From Aurantiochytrium sp. KH105 (Eukaryota > Sar > Bigyra > Thraustochytrida > Thraustochytriidae): a stretch of 64,000 nucleotides of DNA. Made by a program: the position numbers and the translations under genes. Positions within the stretch are counted from its first letter, which is position 1. Each line of letters starts with the position of its first letter. Under the pieces are notes generated by a model. The model saw nothing but the letters and a program-made list of their open reading frames with translations. It did no database searches and was not told the origin of the DNA. Shown here piece after piece: positions 1 to 11,579 of the stretch. Location: contig BGKB01000056.1 in assembly GCA_003116975.1 (NCBI GenBank), forward strand, positions 1 to 64,000. Direction: 5' to 3'.

Positions 1-3000
1 CTCTTCATCAATACTCGCTCGATCCAAACAAAAACCATAGATCCAACCTATACACTTGGGTCAGCCTTTGCAAGCTCATTTGCAGGTCATCCGCCATCCC
101 TCTCAAGCCGCGAGCGGACCAAAGCACATCAATTTAGCCAAGCAACACCTCACTCGCAACGCTTGCCTTGACTTACACAAGCAGCACGCTGCCAAAACTG
201 CTCTCGCTGATCTACCACATCCCTACCAGTCCTTCACAAGCTCTGCGACCAGGATCGCGCAGCATTTGCTTGCTCTCGCGCGCGTTGCCAGCGCTGCCTC
301 ACATTGTTCACTTTCACCTTGCTCTCTTTCTTGCACCTCGAACGCAGCTGCAATTCCGCTGATCCCCAGCCCAGCTCTTGAATAGGCTTGCCTGCGCAAA
401 CCAAACCCTTCGCTGGGCATGCGACGCCATTTTCTATCCGTGCAGTCAGTCTACAAGCCAATACTTTGCATATACCACGCACTCTAGGCTCTCTGCCTCG
501 CCAACGATACCTGCAACATGCGTCAACCATCTTGCAAGCGAACAGATATATTGGCCAGCGTGCAAACGTGCCAGTCAGCTCGTCGAGCACGCCTCGTCAC
601 GTCTGCAGCTTGCGTAGCTGCTTCGCTCACTCGTACGCACCTCATCTCCTTGTGAACAAGCGCCATAAAAACCACCGTCAAGGCCCTTGATCAATGCGAA
701 AATGCTTGCATGACGCCACAACATCTTGCCAAAGCCTGCACGTAGCGTGCGCGGACGATCTACAGCCTTCCCAGCGAGATCTGCGGCGAACAAGCCCAGC
801 CAGCTTGCCTTCTTTTTTGTCTCTCATCAAGGCAGCTTTTCGCATCCACTGCAGAGACAGTGACTCTGCCGACGAGCTTAGCACTTGCCTCAGCCTTAGC
901 GCCTACCTCGCACCGTCTCGCTCTGCCACGCGTATACCTTTTGTTCACTCGCGCCGCAGCCAAAGCTTGCTATATACACTCGCTGGCCCACGCTCTCTTT
1001 ATGAGCTGGTCCTTTTTTGGTCAAGTTTAGCCACCCTTCACTGCTGCACGTGTTCGCCGACAGCAAAAGCAACCACGCTCAGCTCTTGCGCTAGACCTGC
1101 GCTGTCTACTGCTGTCTTTGCGTTGCCTCTGCCATCTCTCGCTTGCTCGATCTCGTGCCACAAAGCCACACCTCATTTTCTTCTTTTTTTGGTGTCTTTT
1201 TTTTTCACAACAGCGCTGCCTGCACGAGCTCTTTGCCCATGCCGACGAAATCTAGCCACGTCGTCTTCCTGCCCAAGATCTACGCATTGCGTGTGTCACA
1301 CTGTCCAACGACGCTGCCCACCTCTTCTGCAGGCAACGAAACCAACAAAGAGCTCGGTTCAAATAACAAAAAAGAAAGGAAGCGACGCACTTGCGTGCTC
1401 TTCTCTCCAACAACAGTCGTTCGATCCAATCGAAAGCCATGGCGTCAAGCCACAGACCTAGACCAGCCTTTGCAAGCTCATTTGCAGATCATCCGTCACT
1501 ATTGGCAGGCTAAACCCGGGCCAAAGCACATCAACTTATCCAAGCAACATCTCGTTTGCAACGCTGTCTTGACTTACACGAGCCGCACGCTGCCAAAACT
1601 ACTCTCGCGGATCTGCCACATGCCTGGCAGCCTCCCCAAGCTCTGCGACAAGGATCGCACTGCATTTGCTTGCTCTGGCGTGAGTTGCCAACATTGCCTC
1701 ATATTGTTCACTTTCACCTTGCTCTCTTTCTTGCACCTTGAAGGCAGCTGGTATCTCTCTGATTCGCAGCGCAGCTCTCACACAAGCCTGTCCACGCAAG
1801 TTCGAACATTCGCTGGCGATGCGGCACCTTTTCCTATCCGTGCAGTCAGTCTACAAGCCAATTCCTTGCACGTACAATGCACGTTGGGCTCTCTTGCCAA
1901 ACAAGCACACCTGCAACATGGGTCAATAATCTTGCAAACAAACAAATATGATCACCAGCGCCCATACGTGCCAGTCAGCTTGGCGAGCTCGTCTTGCCGG
2001 GTCTGCAGCTTGCGTGGCGGCGTCGCGAACCCGCGTCTATCTCCTCTCCTGTAAAACAAACGCCTCATGGACCACCGCCAAGGCCTTTGATCCATACAAG
2101 AACGATGACAAGACGCCACAACATCCTGCTAGAGCCTGCACGCAGCCTGCGCGGACGATATGCAGCCTATTCATCGACATCTGTGACATCAAGCCCAGCT
2201 GGCCTTCTTTTTTAGCTCTCGAAAACGAGCCGCTTTTCGCATCCACTGCAGAGACAACGACTGTGCCGACGAGCTCAGCGCTTGTCTCAGCCCTAGACCC
2301 TACCTTGCACCGTCTCGCTCTGCCACGCGTGTACCCTTTGCTCACACGCGCCGCAGCCAAAGCTTGCCATATACACTCGCTCACATTTTCTCTCTCTTTT
2401 TTTAGCTCGTCCTTTTTGGTCAACTTTAGCCACCCTTCACTGCCGCACATAGTCGTTGACAGCAAAAGCAACTGCGCTCAGCTGTTGCCTCAGTATTGCG
2501 CCGGCCATGCCTGCCTTTGTGTTGCCTCTGCCATCACTCGCTCGCTCGGCCTGGTACCACAAAGCCACCCCTCATTTTCTTCTTCTTTGGCCTTTTCTTT
2601 TTAACAACAGCGCTGCCTGCACGAGCTCTTTGACCAAATTTAGCCACGTCACCTCTCTGCGCGAGACTCACGCATCACGCACCTTGCCCTTTCGTACGAC
2701 GCTGCTCATCTCTTCTGCAAGCAACGAAACCAACAAAGAGCTCAGCTCTAATAACAAAAAAGCAGGAGACAAACGCACTAGCATGCTTTTCTCTTCAGCA
2801 ATACTCGCTCGATCCAAACAAAAATCGTGGCGCCAGGCTATACACCCGGGCCATTCTTTGTAAGCTCATTTGCATATCATCCGTCACTGTTGGCAGCTGA
2901 GGCCGGGCCAAAGCACTTCAACTTTGCCAAGCAACACCTCGTTCGCAACGCTAGCCTTGACTTACACATGTAGCACGCTGCCAATACTACACTCGCTACG

Positions 3001-3785
3001 CTTCCTTATGCCCACCAGGCTTTCTCAAACTCTGCGACAATGATCGCGCTGCATTTGCGTGCTCTCGCGTGCGTTGTCAACGATGTCCCATATTGTTCAC
3101 TTTTACCTTCCTCGCCTTCTTGCACCTCGAACGCGGCTGATAATTAGCTTATACGCAGCCTAGCTCTCAAATAAGCTTGCTCACGCACATTTGATCACTC
3201 GCTGACGATGCGGCACCTTTTTCTATCCGTGCAGTCAGTCTGCAAGCCAATACTTTGCAAGTACAATGCACTCTGGGTTCTCTTGCTTGACAATCACGAC
3301 TGCAACATGCGTCAACCATCTTACAAGCGATCTCATACAATGTCAAGCACCCATATATGCCAGTCAGCTCAGCGAGCTCATCTCGCCGGGTCTGCAGCTT
3401 GCGTGGCGGCGTCGCGAGCCCGCGTCCATGTCCTCTTCTATGAAACAAACGCCTCATGAACTAACGCCAAGGCCCTTGATCCATGCAAAAATGCTTTTTT
3501 GACGCCGCAAAATTTTGCTAGAGCCTGCACACAGCGTGCGCGGACGATCTGCAGCCTTTTCAGCGAGATCTGCGGCGAACAAGCCCAGCCAGCTGGCCTT
3601 CTTTTTTAGCTCTAGAAAACTAGCCGCTTTTCGCATCCACTACAGGGACAACGACTGTGCCGACGAGGTCAGCGCTTGCCTCGGCACTAGCTCCTGCTTG
3701 CGCCGCCTCGTCCTGCCACGCGCGTACTTTTTCGTGGCCGTGGCGTAGCCAAAGCTTGCCCCCTATTCTCTCCTTATTAGCTCGC
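1..3785. repeat. Tandem array of a ~1.4 kb satellite-like unit (about 2.7 copies)
   Basis: Three copies of one long unit lie head to tail. Landmarks recur with almost constant spacing: the segment around TTTGCAAGCTCATTTGCA at about 66, 1469 and 2857; TGCAGTCAGT at 441, 1841 and 3230; and the CTTTTCGCATCCACT segment at about 837, 2234 and 3627. Spacing is about 1400 and 1389 bases. The third copy stops matching near 3785. Copies have drifted with many substitutions and small indels. The + strand is rich in C over G (line 1-60 has 19 C and 6 G). No open reading frame is conserved at the same place in all copies, so I read it as non-coding satellite or subtelomeric repeat. The first copy may continue to the left of the window. 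Confidence 0.85.
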
Positions 3786-6700
3786 CTCCAACGACCGAGC
3801 GCCGCGGTGCAACTTCATAGTCCACTTTGCAGCGCGAACAAGTCACTTGACAAGCGCAAGTCTTGGCGCAAGCTTGCAAGAGCTCGAGCTTGCCAAGGAT
3901 GGATGGGCACGCCAGGCGCCTCGAAACAGCCTCGCCCGCGAGCTAGCCCGGCCTGGCATGCTTGGCATACTTGATGATCGCGACTCATCAAGGCTTCTCG
4001 AAATTAGAGTTGAAAGGCGCAATCCTGCACGATCTGGTGCTGACATGAACAAGACCATCAAGGCGGACTCCGTCATCGTGGCAAAAATAAGCGTATACTG
4101 AGGTGGCCGTGAGCGATGTCGAAAGCAGACAATGCTGAAAGTGCTGCTGCAAATGGCATTTTTTTTTTTTGGCGGTCCTCTTGCGAAGATCCAAGTGAGA
4201 TCCCAGCCTCCTTCACGTTGCCTCTCCTGGCCTTGAGCACCAAGTCTCGTGCTACCTCAGACCAAATGCTTGCGCTCTAGAAAAGGGCAAGAGCTAAGTC
4301 GGCGACGCGACCAACGCGCCAGTTCGTGCCGGCTTCTTTTGCCTGACATTTTGTCAGCGCATCGCAAGAATGACAGCAAGCACCAGGGGAGAACAGGATC
4401 ATGTGATGTGTAAGCACGAATCGCGTGATGACAAGCTCATACAGGTGTCGTAATCTGGGCCTGAAACGCCTCTTCAAGCTAAAGTGTCGGGGCAATCATC
4501 AGTATGGGAAAAGATACGCATATCTTCGAAACCAGTCAGTCAGCAATTAAGACCAGCAAGTCCCGGCCATCTCTCATTTCCAATCTGACCTTGGCCACAA
4601 AACAGCGAGTCAGCCTCAAGCTACCCTCTCTGCTACTGTATTGTCTCTGAGATCATCGTTGAGAGCTTCTTCGACAAGCTTGCCAATGCTGCTTCAGCTC
4701 GGAAACGCGGCGGCGCATCTTCAATCTCGCTCAGATCTAGCAAGCAGCACTCGTGCTCGTCGCGCCGTTTTCTTGGATCGGTTTTCGCATATTACACGCC
4801 TCAACGCAGCACGCCGGCCGGCCGGCAAGACCCAAACTCGCGCATGCGTACGCACATACATATTCAGGTCAAGAAAATTCAAGTTTTTGGCAAGGCTGGT
4901 GGCGACCGTGTCTCGAATCGACGATCATGTCCGCTCTACACGCGAGATTATCTGGCAGACCCGCAGAGAGACTTTCAAAAGATGCCTCTGGCCTGCTCAG
5001 CTGAAGAACGCCAGGATGAAACGATCAAGATTACAGGCGACCAAGTAGCTCTCGCAACGTCGGCCGCAGCACGCGTGGAGCGCTCGGTGTCCACGTTCGT
5101 GAGCCAGTGAGCCATTGGCAACGACACATTGTCCAAGCACACACCCCAGCCAAGTCTCCTCGCAGGACTTCGATGCCCTTCGGTCTCTTGCTCGTCACCT
5201 GACACAGCAACAGCACAGCCCGTTTCGCCGAAGGATGTCATTTCCACGGGTCGAGATTCTTTCGCGCGCACGAGGCACAGCAGCCAGCGACGACTTTGAC
5301 GACATGGCGCCTACAGTTGAGCCTCTGGTGCCAGCGATCGTGGCCGCATAAACTTGGGGATCGATGCCCCGCGATTGGCGCCAGCAGCGATCGACTTTGC
5401 TGTAGCCAACTTGAACGTGAGCCCAATGCAAGACCGCCACGCACACGAGTAAGCCATTGCATATTACATGCACGCTGCGTCGTTCGAGTTTTCTTTGATC
5501 ACAAGCGCTCGCGAGGGCACCTGGACGCTGCGGCAGCCTTTTCTTCGCCTTCCTCGTTGCTGCGCAAGAGGCCGAGACGCCGGACAGCGCAAGACGGTGT
5601 TTTTGACTCGCACGTCTCCACTGCAGCTCACCATACTCAGCCTCCCCGCTTATCTCCTGGCTCGCTCGCTCGCGCTGCCGGCACCCGCGCCTGGAGACGT
5701 CGCCTTCGCGCCTTCGCTGGTCGTTTGCATCGTCGTTGGATCAATCCAACTCCAAGCCGCTCCGTGCGCCAAAGCGCTGCGGCGGGACCTGCCACGGGCG
5801 CGCGCCTGCCTACGCGCGTCGGGCTCTCAACACCACCTGGCGGGCCCGCGCGCTGCCTGGGCGCGCCCCTCGCCTCTCCGCGACGCCCAACTTCGTCGTT
5901 TGTCTTCGGCGGCGACGATGAGACAGAGAGGTCGAGACTGGCCGCGTCTTCGTTTTCGCCGATTGTGCCTGGCTGTTTGTTCATTTGCAAGGATCAATGA
6001 TCCACTTTGCAACGCGCGGATAAAACACTTGGCTAATGTGGACTTAAGGGCTGCGCGGCAAGCTAGCCACCGATGCCCAAGTCAGACGCGTCGCTCACGA
6101 GGCAGCCTCGCCTGGCCTGCTTGGCCAAAGATAAAAAACAAAAGGCTGAATGCTTGCCAATGCTCGAAGAGACGCGCTCATCATCGCCGCAGCCGTCACC
6201 ATGTTGATCCTTTGCAAGGAAAGAACAAAGTGCGTGCGCTCAACAACAACCCACCTCTGATCTCGTCCCACTCTCATCCAATGCTATCACCAAAGACTCT
6301 CCGTTGCCGCCGTTGCAGTCACCTCAAAGGCAGCCACCCACTGCGGCACTTCGCCGATCGAAAGAAAAAAAGGAGATGATGACACTATCTCGCCGTCTTC
6401 GCTCTGTCCATCCCCAAGTTGGTTCCCACGGACGACCACTTTTCTTTTTATTTTCCGTATACTCGCTCTCTTCATGTCTCGAGCATCATCATCTTCGCCA
6501 CGCGCGCAGGATCTTCGGGCGCCGGCCAGCGAGCTGCGAATGGCCCAGTATGGGCGCCAGCGCACGAATGGCGCCACCGAACCCGTGGCCTTGAGCCAAA
6601 CGCATCCGCCAGCAGCACCCGTTGGCTGTCTTGCGCATGCATAGGCGCCCGCACGCGAGCGACAGAGCTGGAGAGCCGCCGCGGGACAGACGTCAGCCCT

Positions 6701-7314
6701 CAGCGTTGGGGCCGTGCACGCAAGGCGGCATGGCCAGGATAGCGGCAACGGTCGGCAGAAACGCAAGTCCATCGACAAGCGACGTTCAAAAGAATGCAAT
6801 ACCTCGCGCATTTCTCAATACGACGCTTTCCTTAGTGCCATGCCAACAAAACCCCCTGTCTTCTCTGCGTCACTCTTCTCGCGAGAAATACGTTTATTTG
6901 TGTGTATCTTCCATTAGGTCTCACATTCGATCATACCACGTGCGCAACTCCTCATCTCATTCGCACTGAGCAAAAAATTCACGTAGAGCCGGGTTAGGAT
7001 TGTGTACGCGACGTCTCGGTGTTGAATGTTTCCTCCTACTTTTTTTATCCTTTCTGATTCACTCGTTTCTCCTAAGATGCTTTGAGTTCTACCAGACCAA
7101 AGTAGGTAGAACTCAGACCAAAGTAGCGTGTCTCTTAATTTTTTACGATTTTTGACTACAATGCAAAGTCCCGCCAAGTCGCCGTGGTCGCCGCCCACTT
7201 GTGATCTCTTTGCTGTATTCAAACAGCTGCACCTTGCAACAAGGGCCATGAAATGATTGGATGGCCATCAACCTCAGTGAGAAAAAGAAGGAAAAAAAAA
7301 GGGAAAAAAGTAAA
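3786..7314. other. Gene-poor stretch after the satellite array
   Basis: About 3.5 kb in which I find no reading frame with a recognisable domain, biased composition or convincing start on either strand. Short open frames overlap each other on both strands, as expected in GC-rich DNA. Two stretches share patches of similarity (about 3820-3985 and 5995-6125: a TCCACTTTGCA(A/G)CGCG start and a GGCCTGGCATGCTTGGC-like end), suggesting a decayed dispersed repeat. A small hairpin lies at 7083-7115. Confidence 0.5.
7083..7126. repeat. Hairpin with overlapping direct repeat
   Basis: An 11-bp perfect inverted repeat (7083-7093 and 7105-7115, arm TGAGTTCTACC) encloses an 11-base loop. The loop sequence AGACCAAAGTA and its flanks are repeated directly after the second arm, so CAGACCAAAGTAG occurs at 7093-7105 and 7114-7126. 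It lies about 190 bases from the 3' end of the tRNA-Glu gene, on its downstream side. Function unknown. Confidence 0.6.
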
Positions 7315-7385
7315 TTCCATGTCCGGGAATCGAACCCGGGGGTTGACGGTGAGAGCGTCAGATGTTACCATTACACCAACACGGA
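7315..7385 (-). tRNA. tRNA-Glu (anticodon CTC)
   Basis: Read on the minus strand this folds as a full cloverleaf: acceptor arm TCCGTGT pairs with ACATGGA (one G-U pair), the anticodon arm TGACG/CGTCA holds loop CTCTCAC with anticodon CTC, and the T arm is CCGGG TTCGATT CCCGG. The discriminator base is A and CCA is not encoded. It has no intron. T-rich DNA just downstream (7286-7310 read in reverse) gives a Pol III terminator. It decodes GAG, which fits the GC-rich codon use of the neighbouring genes. Confidence 0.97.
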
Positions 7386-7949
7386 GATGTTGCCATTTCT
7401 TTGGCGTTGAGGTAGCTGGCAGACATGGAAAATATATAGTATGTTTGAATTTTGGAAAAGAAGCAACAGCATGCTCTAACAAGGTATTGTGAATTTAGCG
7501 GCAAACGGGGTTTTTGAGATTCGCGAAGAATCTTCAAAAATAGCAAGGACGGAGCTTCTGCTCGCTCTTCCATCGGGAGATGCTCTCGCAAAGCTTCAAA
7601 AGCAGAGGCCTTAAAGGTCGGGGCCCATTTAATGGTCTGCAAGTGAGCACTATCAAGTTGTTTGAAGAATTCCCCGACTTGACGCGCAACAACTCGCGCA
7701 ACAAGCAAAAAAGTCTTGGCCGTCTTCTTTATTTCGAAAAGTGGCAAGTGCAAGGAAAGCGAAGCATGAAGACAAGGAGAATAGCAGTAAACATACGATT
7801 GTGATGAGGCAGGGAGCCTACCGGCCGACCCATTTTTGTTTTTATTTTCTCTCCGAGACCTTTCAAATTGCCAACGATCGCGTCGCGGCTCACGAGGCAA
7901 ACAAAAGAAGCTCGTGCGTCGGGCTGGGTATCGGTGCGCGGGCGGCACG
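7386..7949. other. Intergenic region upstream of the zinc-repeat gene
   Basis: About 560 bases with no supported gene. It separates the 5' end of tRNA-Glu (minus strand) from the start of the Ser-rich protein (plus strand), so it should hold both upstream regions. An upstream in-frame ATG-like start at 7836 would add 38 basic residues to the next gene; I prefer the ATG at 7950. Confidence 0.5.
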
Positions 7950-10900
7950 ATGAGCGCGTCCCTCGGAGCCGAGGCTGGCCATGACAGCGACAGCGGCAGC
8001 AACATCAGCAGCAGCAGCAGCAGCAGCAGCAGCGGCAGCGGCAGTGGCAGTGGCAGCAACATTAGCAGCAGCAACAGCAGCAGCAGCAGCAGCGGCGGCG
8101 GTGGTGGCAGGAACAACAAGAGCGGCAGCGGCAGCGGCAGCGGCAGCGGCAACGACAAGCCAGTGCAGAAGGCGGCTACGAGCAAGGCGTCAATGAACCC
8201 TGCAGCGATGAGCTCAACAATGGATCCAGTCGAGAGTTGGGTAGTGGCAGGGCTCGTGAAACTATCCACAGGATTGAGCGATTCTCCCCGAGGCGACCAT
8301 CGGCCAACCAGAGGAAGCGGCGCAACGGCAGCTGACGTGGGCGAGAACGATGCGGCCTTGACAGCCGAGATCTTATCTCATACGAAAAAAGTGGAAAACC
8401 CTTTGCACAAGGACCTTCCAGCGTTGCCGGCCGGCAAAGTGCATGCATCCCCAGTCGCGGCACGACCAGCTCCTTCACCCATAACGCCCGCTGTGCAGTC
8501 GCGTCATGTCATCAAAAAGACCGTGGCAAGGCGCCGTGCCTCGGTTACATCGGTAGGATCGATTGAGCTCGATGGCGAGGGGCGCCCCCTCATGACGTCA
8601 AGCGGGCGCAGGAGGAAGCCAGCACGTATTTATGAGGCAGAACCAGCTTCGGTTCACAATCGAAGGCTCCGCGGTCTACCCACGTTACAATCTTCAACTC
8701 CACGAACGCACAAGTCTGCGCAGAAACGCAAGTTGAAATTGACGTCGAAGCCCAGGGCCACCACCCCCTCGTCTTCAACATTATCATCATCATCACTACC
8801 CGCGTCCCGGAATGATACACTCGAATTGCCCGACTCCTCTCGCAAGGCCTTTAATCGCGAAAGCCTTTCAACATCATCTCTTGGTGATTCGCGCGCCAGC
8901 AGCAAGATCGGCGGCAGTGGGTCTGCCGCTGACAATCAAAATGCTTCTGTGCCTTGCGAGGTCGCAACGAAGAGCGCTGGCGACGCAACGAGGCCCAGCG
9001 CACAATCTGCGAAAAAGGTGGTCAGCAGCAAAGCCAGCGACGATAGGGCTGTCGCCGACCAGAAGGCCGTCCAAGTGCCTAGCAAGGCGAACCACGAGAA
9101 ATTAGGCGATTCGGCGAGTGCCAAGGTACATTCCGCGAAAAAGGCGCCCACCCTTGTGCGGGACAATCAACAAGACCCGGGCAATGCCGGCCTCAAGAGC
9201 GGAGGCAAAGAAAAGACGAAAGAGAGCGTCACAATTCGTGTGAGCACCGGGCCTCTTGATGCAGTGCGCAATGCCGCAGGTCGTGACGAGACCGACAACT
9301 TGGGATGCGGCACTGATGAGATTGCGGTTCGCGAGTCCAATGCAAAGAATGCTTCGAAATCACCTCATTTGCAAGAGACTGGCTCTGTTGCCATCGGAAA
9401 CGCTGCAAAGGAACGCGATGTTCCCACCACCGCGTCAATATTTCTGCCTTCAAAGACGCTCTGCGAGGATACGGATATGGCAAAGAGAGCTCTCGAGGTG
9501 TACAAGCTCTTAAAGAAGGAAGAGAAAAGTAAACGTAAGAAGCAACGGCGCAGGTCCAAGCATGAAAAGGTGGCTCAAGTAAACCAAGGGCGAAAAATGG
9601 ACGAGACCCCTGGCAAGACCAATAAGGAGGACAAAACTGAGTCGCATAAGATGGAGAGTCATACGAAGGCCGTAGAAAAGAAAAAGAAGACCAAGACCAA
9701 GATTGAGTCCAAAAAGAAGCAGAGGGAAAAGCTCAAGACGCTGGTGATGATCATGAAGCTATTGGCGTACAAACCTGTGCAAACATCAAAACTCGAGACT
9801 GCGCCCGTGGCCGCGAGCGCAAGTGGTTCACAAAAGGATGATGCGGCTGGAAGCGGCGCCAGTCGTCGCGTTGACGCTGCAGAACCCGCAGAACCCGCGC
9901 CCGATCGCGGGCCCGGAATGTCTCGAAGCAGACGCGCGATTAAGCCCGTATCGCACTTTGTGGCCGAATCTGCCAGTGACGACAACAAGAAGATCCTTCG
10001 TGAGACACAACAAGATCCAAACAAGAGAAAGTCCGTGTCATCGCGCAATTCGGGTAACACTCCAGTTTCAAAATCGAAGACAGTGTCTGGCAAGAGAAAA
10101 CGAGCGCGTAGGGGCTCGCAACCCGTCAGCCAGACGCCCAAGTCTTCTCGAAAACGCACTTTATTGAAGCACGAAGAGCGCACTATTCAGCATGCTGACG
10201 TCAAGCATGATGCGATGTCCAACAACAACAACAACAACAACAAGAGGTTAAAACCGAGCCACAGTAGCGGCGCTCCGGTGCAAAGTGAAACAAAATCATG
10301 CCACGCTGCCCTGGGTAATGGCGAGGGCAACCTCAGCAAGAAGCCCAACGGCAAGGGCAGTCATGCTGGCGTCGAGGCTGTTGATTATAAAGACATCAAC
10401 GCTGATGGTATCAACGGTGCTGTTCGTAGCGATCACGAACACAACCTGAAAAGGGTTAGCGGTCTCGAGGCAAACGATTGCGTGGCCAACGGGCAAGACG
10501 GCGGCAGCGATGGAAAGATAAAGCGTGTTGAGAACGCCACTTTCGAGAGCAGCAAGGGATCGGACAATCTTGCCATTGGCGCCGTCGCAAAAGCCAGCCT
10601 CGGTGATGAGGAAAGGTCCGGCACCGACAATGATAAGAGAAGCAGCGTGGACAAGGAAGAAAAAAGCGTCGTCAGCACTGAAGAAAATGTTGATGTTAAA
10701 GCTGCAGCAAAGTCCGGCATTGATAGAAAAGAAAGTGTCGGGATTCGTGAGGAAGAAGACGCTGCCAATCACAACGAGGAAGAAGATGCTGCCAATAACA
10801 TCGGAAAAGTAGACGCTGACAACAACAGCGACGATGGCAGTGAGGCCAAGGAACGTGATGAAGCGGACAAGGACAAAAATAGCGAGAAGAAATATGGCAC

Positions 10901-11579
10901 AGCAAGCACTCACGAAGATCATAGCGACGACAACAAGAAAGGGAAAAGCGTCGTCGGCAACGGGAAGGAGGAATCTCGTGTCAAAGAGTCAGAAAAAGCC
11001 AATCATGACAAGAAAGACAATGTCGGAGTCCACAAGGAAGAGGACGCTGCCAACGACAGCGGTGATAGCAGTGAGGCTAGGGAGAGTAATGAAACGGACA
11101 AAGACCAGAACCACAAGAGCAAGAAGAACGATCGCACAGCAAGTACTCGCGATGACAGCAGCGACGACAGTGACAGTGGCAATGACAAAGATAAACGCGA
11201 CAGTGTCATCAACGCCAAGAATAGCCCCCCAAAGGGGAAGAAAATCGTGCTCACGGGCAATTGGATCGATTGCGACGATAGTAGTGACCTGGGTTCCGAC
11301 GACGAGAAAAATTGCTCCGTATCTGGTTGTCAAGGCAAGACACAGCTGGGCAGTCTTTGTTCTTTTCACGCACGACTGAAGGAATGCAGCATCCCAGGGT
11401 GCCGAATGAGACCACATCAGGGAAGCGCGCAATGTTATGTTCATACACGAAGTCAAAAGCAGGGTCGCGATGGAGCGTTTGCTGCGGCTCGAGACTTTCG
11501 TGCGTCAAGTTCGTCGTCTCATCTCCCTCGCGAGAAGCTGACCATGAAAAAGCTAAAGATGGCTCGCTACTTTTCTTGA
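7950..11579 (+). CDS. Ser/Lys-rich nuclear-type protein with C-terminal WRKY19-like zinc repeats
   Basis: A 1209-residue single-exon protein. The N-terminus is a long Ser/Gly tract encoded by AGC/GGC repeats (about 8000-8150). The middle is charged and low in complexity, with a Lys-rich block (about 9520-9740), an Asn run, and Asp/Glu/Ser-rich acidic stretches. At about residues 1122-1167 lie two short Cys/His repeats, CSVSGC...CSFH and CSIPGC...CYVH, spaced like the CxxxGC-xn-CxxH repeats of WRKY19-like proteins found in oomycetes and other stramenopiles. Two Arg-rich patches followed by KP (RRRKPARIYE and RSRRAIKPVSHF) recall short DNA- or chromatin-binding motifs. A nuclear DNA- or chromatin-associated role is inferred from the composition; no enzymatic domain is visible. 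Start chosen at 7950 (MSASLG) because the upstream extension is basic and unlike the rest. Confidence 0.85.
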   Translation: MSASLGAEAGHDSDSGSNISSSSSSSSSGSGSGSGSNISSSNSSSSSSGGGGGRNNKSGSGSGSGSGNDKPVQKAATSKASMNPAAMSSTMDPVESWVVAGLVKLSTGLSDSPRGDHRPTRGSGATAADVGENDAALTAEILSHTKKVENPLHKDLPALPAGKVHASPVAARPAPSPITPAVQSRHVIKKTVARRRASVTSVGSIELDGEGRPLMTSSGRRRKPARIYEAEPASVHNRRLRGLPTLQSSTPRTHKSAQKRKLKLTSKPRATTPSSSTLSSSSLPASRNDTLELPDSSRKAFNRESLSTSSLGDSRASSKIGGSGSAADNQNASVPCEVATKSAGDATRPSAQSAKKVVSSKASDDRAVADQKAVQVPSKANHEKLGDSASAKVHSAKKAPTLVRDNQQDPGNAGLKSGGKEKTKESVTIRVSTGPLDAVRNAAGRDETDNLGCGTDEIAVRESNAKNASKSPHLQETGSVAIGNAAKERDVPTTASIFLPSKTLCEDTDMAKRALEVYKLLKKEEKSKRKKQRRRSKHEKVAQVNQGRKMDETPGKTNKEDKTESHKMESHTKAVEKKKKTKTKIESKKKQREKLKTLVMIMKLLAYKPVQTSKLETAPVAASASGSQKDDAAGSGASRRVDAAEPAEPAPDRGPGMSRSRRAIKPVSHFVAESASDDNKKILRETQQDPNKRKSVSSRNSGNTPVSKSKTVSGKRKRARRGSQPVSQTPKSSRKRTLLKHEERTIQHADVKHDAMSNNNNNNNKRLKPSHSSGAPVQSETKSCHAALGNGEGNLSKKPNGKGSHAGVEAVDYKDINADGINGAVRSDHEHNLKRVSGLEANDCVANGQDGGSDGKIKRVENATFESSKGSDNLAIGAVAKASLGDEERSGTDNDKRSSVDKEEKSVVSTEENVDVKAAAKSGIDRKESVGIREEEDAANHNEEEDAANNIGKVDADNNSDDGSEAKERDEADKDKNSEKKYGTASTHEDHSDDNKKGKSVVGNGKEESRVKESEKANHDKKDNVGVHKEEDAANDSGDSSEARESNETDKDQNHKSKKNDRTASTRDDSSDDSDSGNDKDKRDSVINAKNSPPKGKKIVLTGNWIDCDDSSDLGSDDEKNCSVSGCQGKTQLGSLCSFHARLKECSIPGCRMRPHQGSAQCYVHTRSQKQGRDGAFAAARDFRASSSSSHLPREKLTMKKLKMARYFS

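Noticed and set aside
1948-2604. A 218-codon frame in the second satellite copy
   Set aside because: The frame is not kept in the first and third copies, and the residues are Ser/Leu/Ala-rich without a domain.
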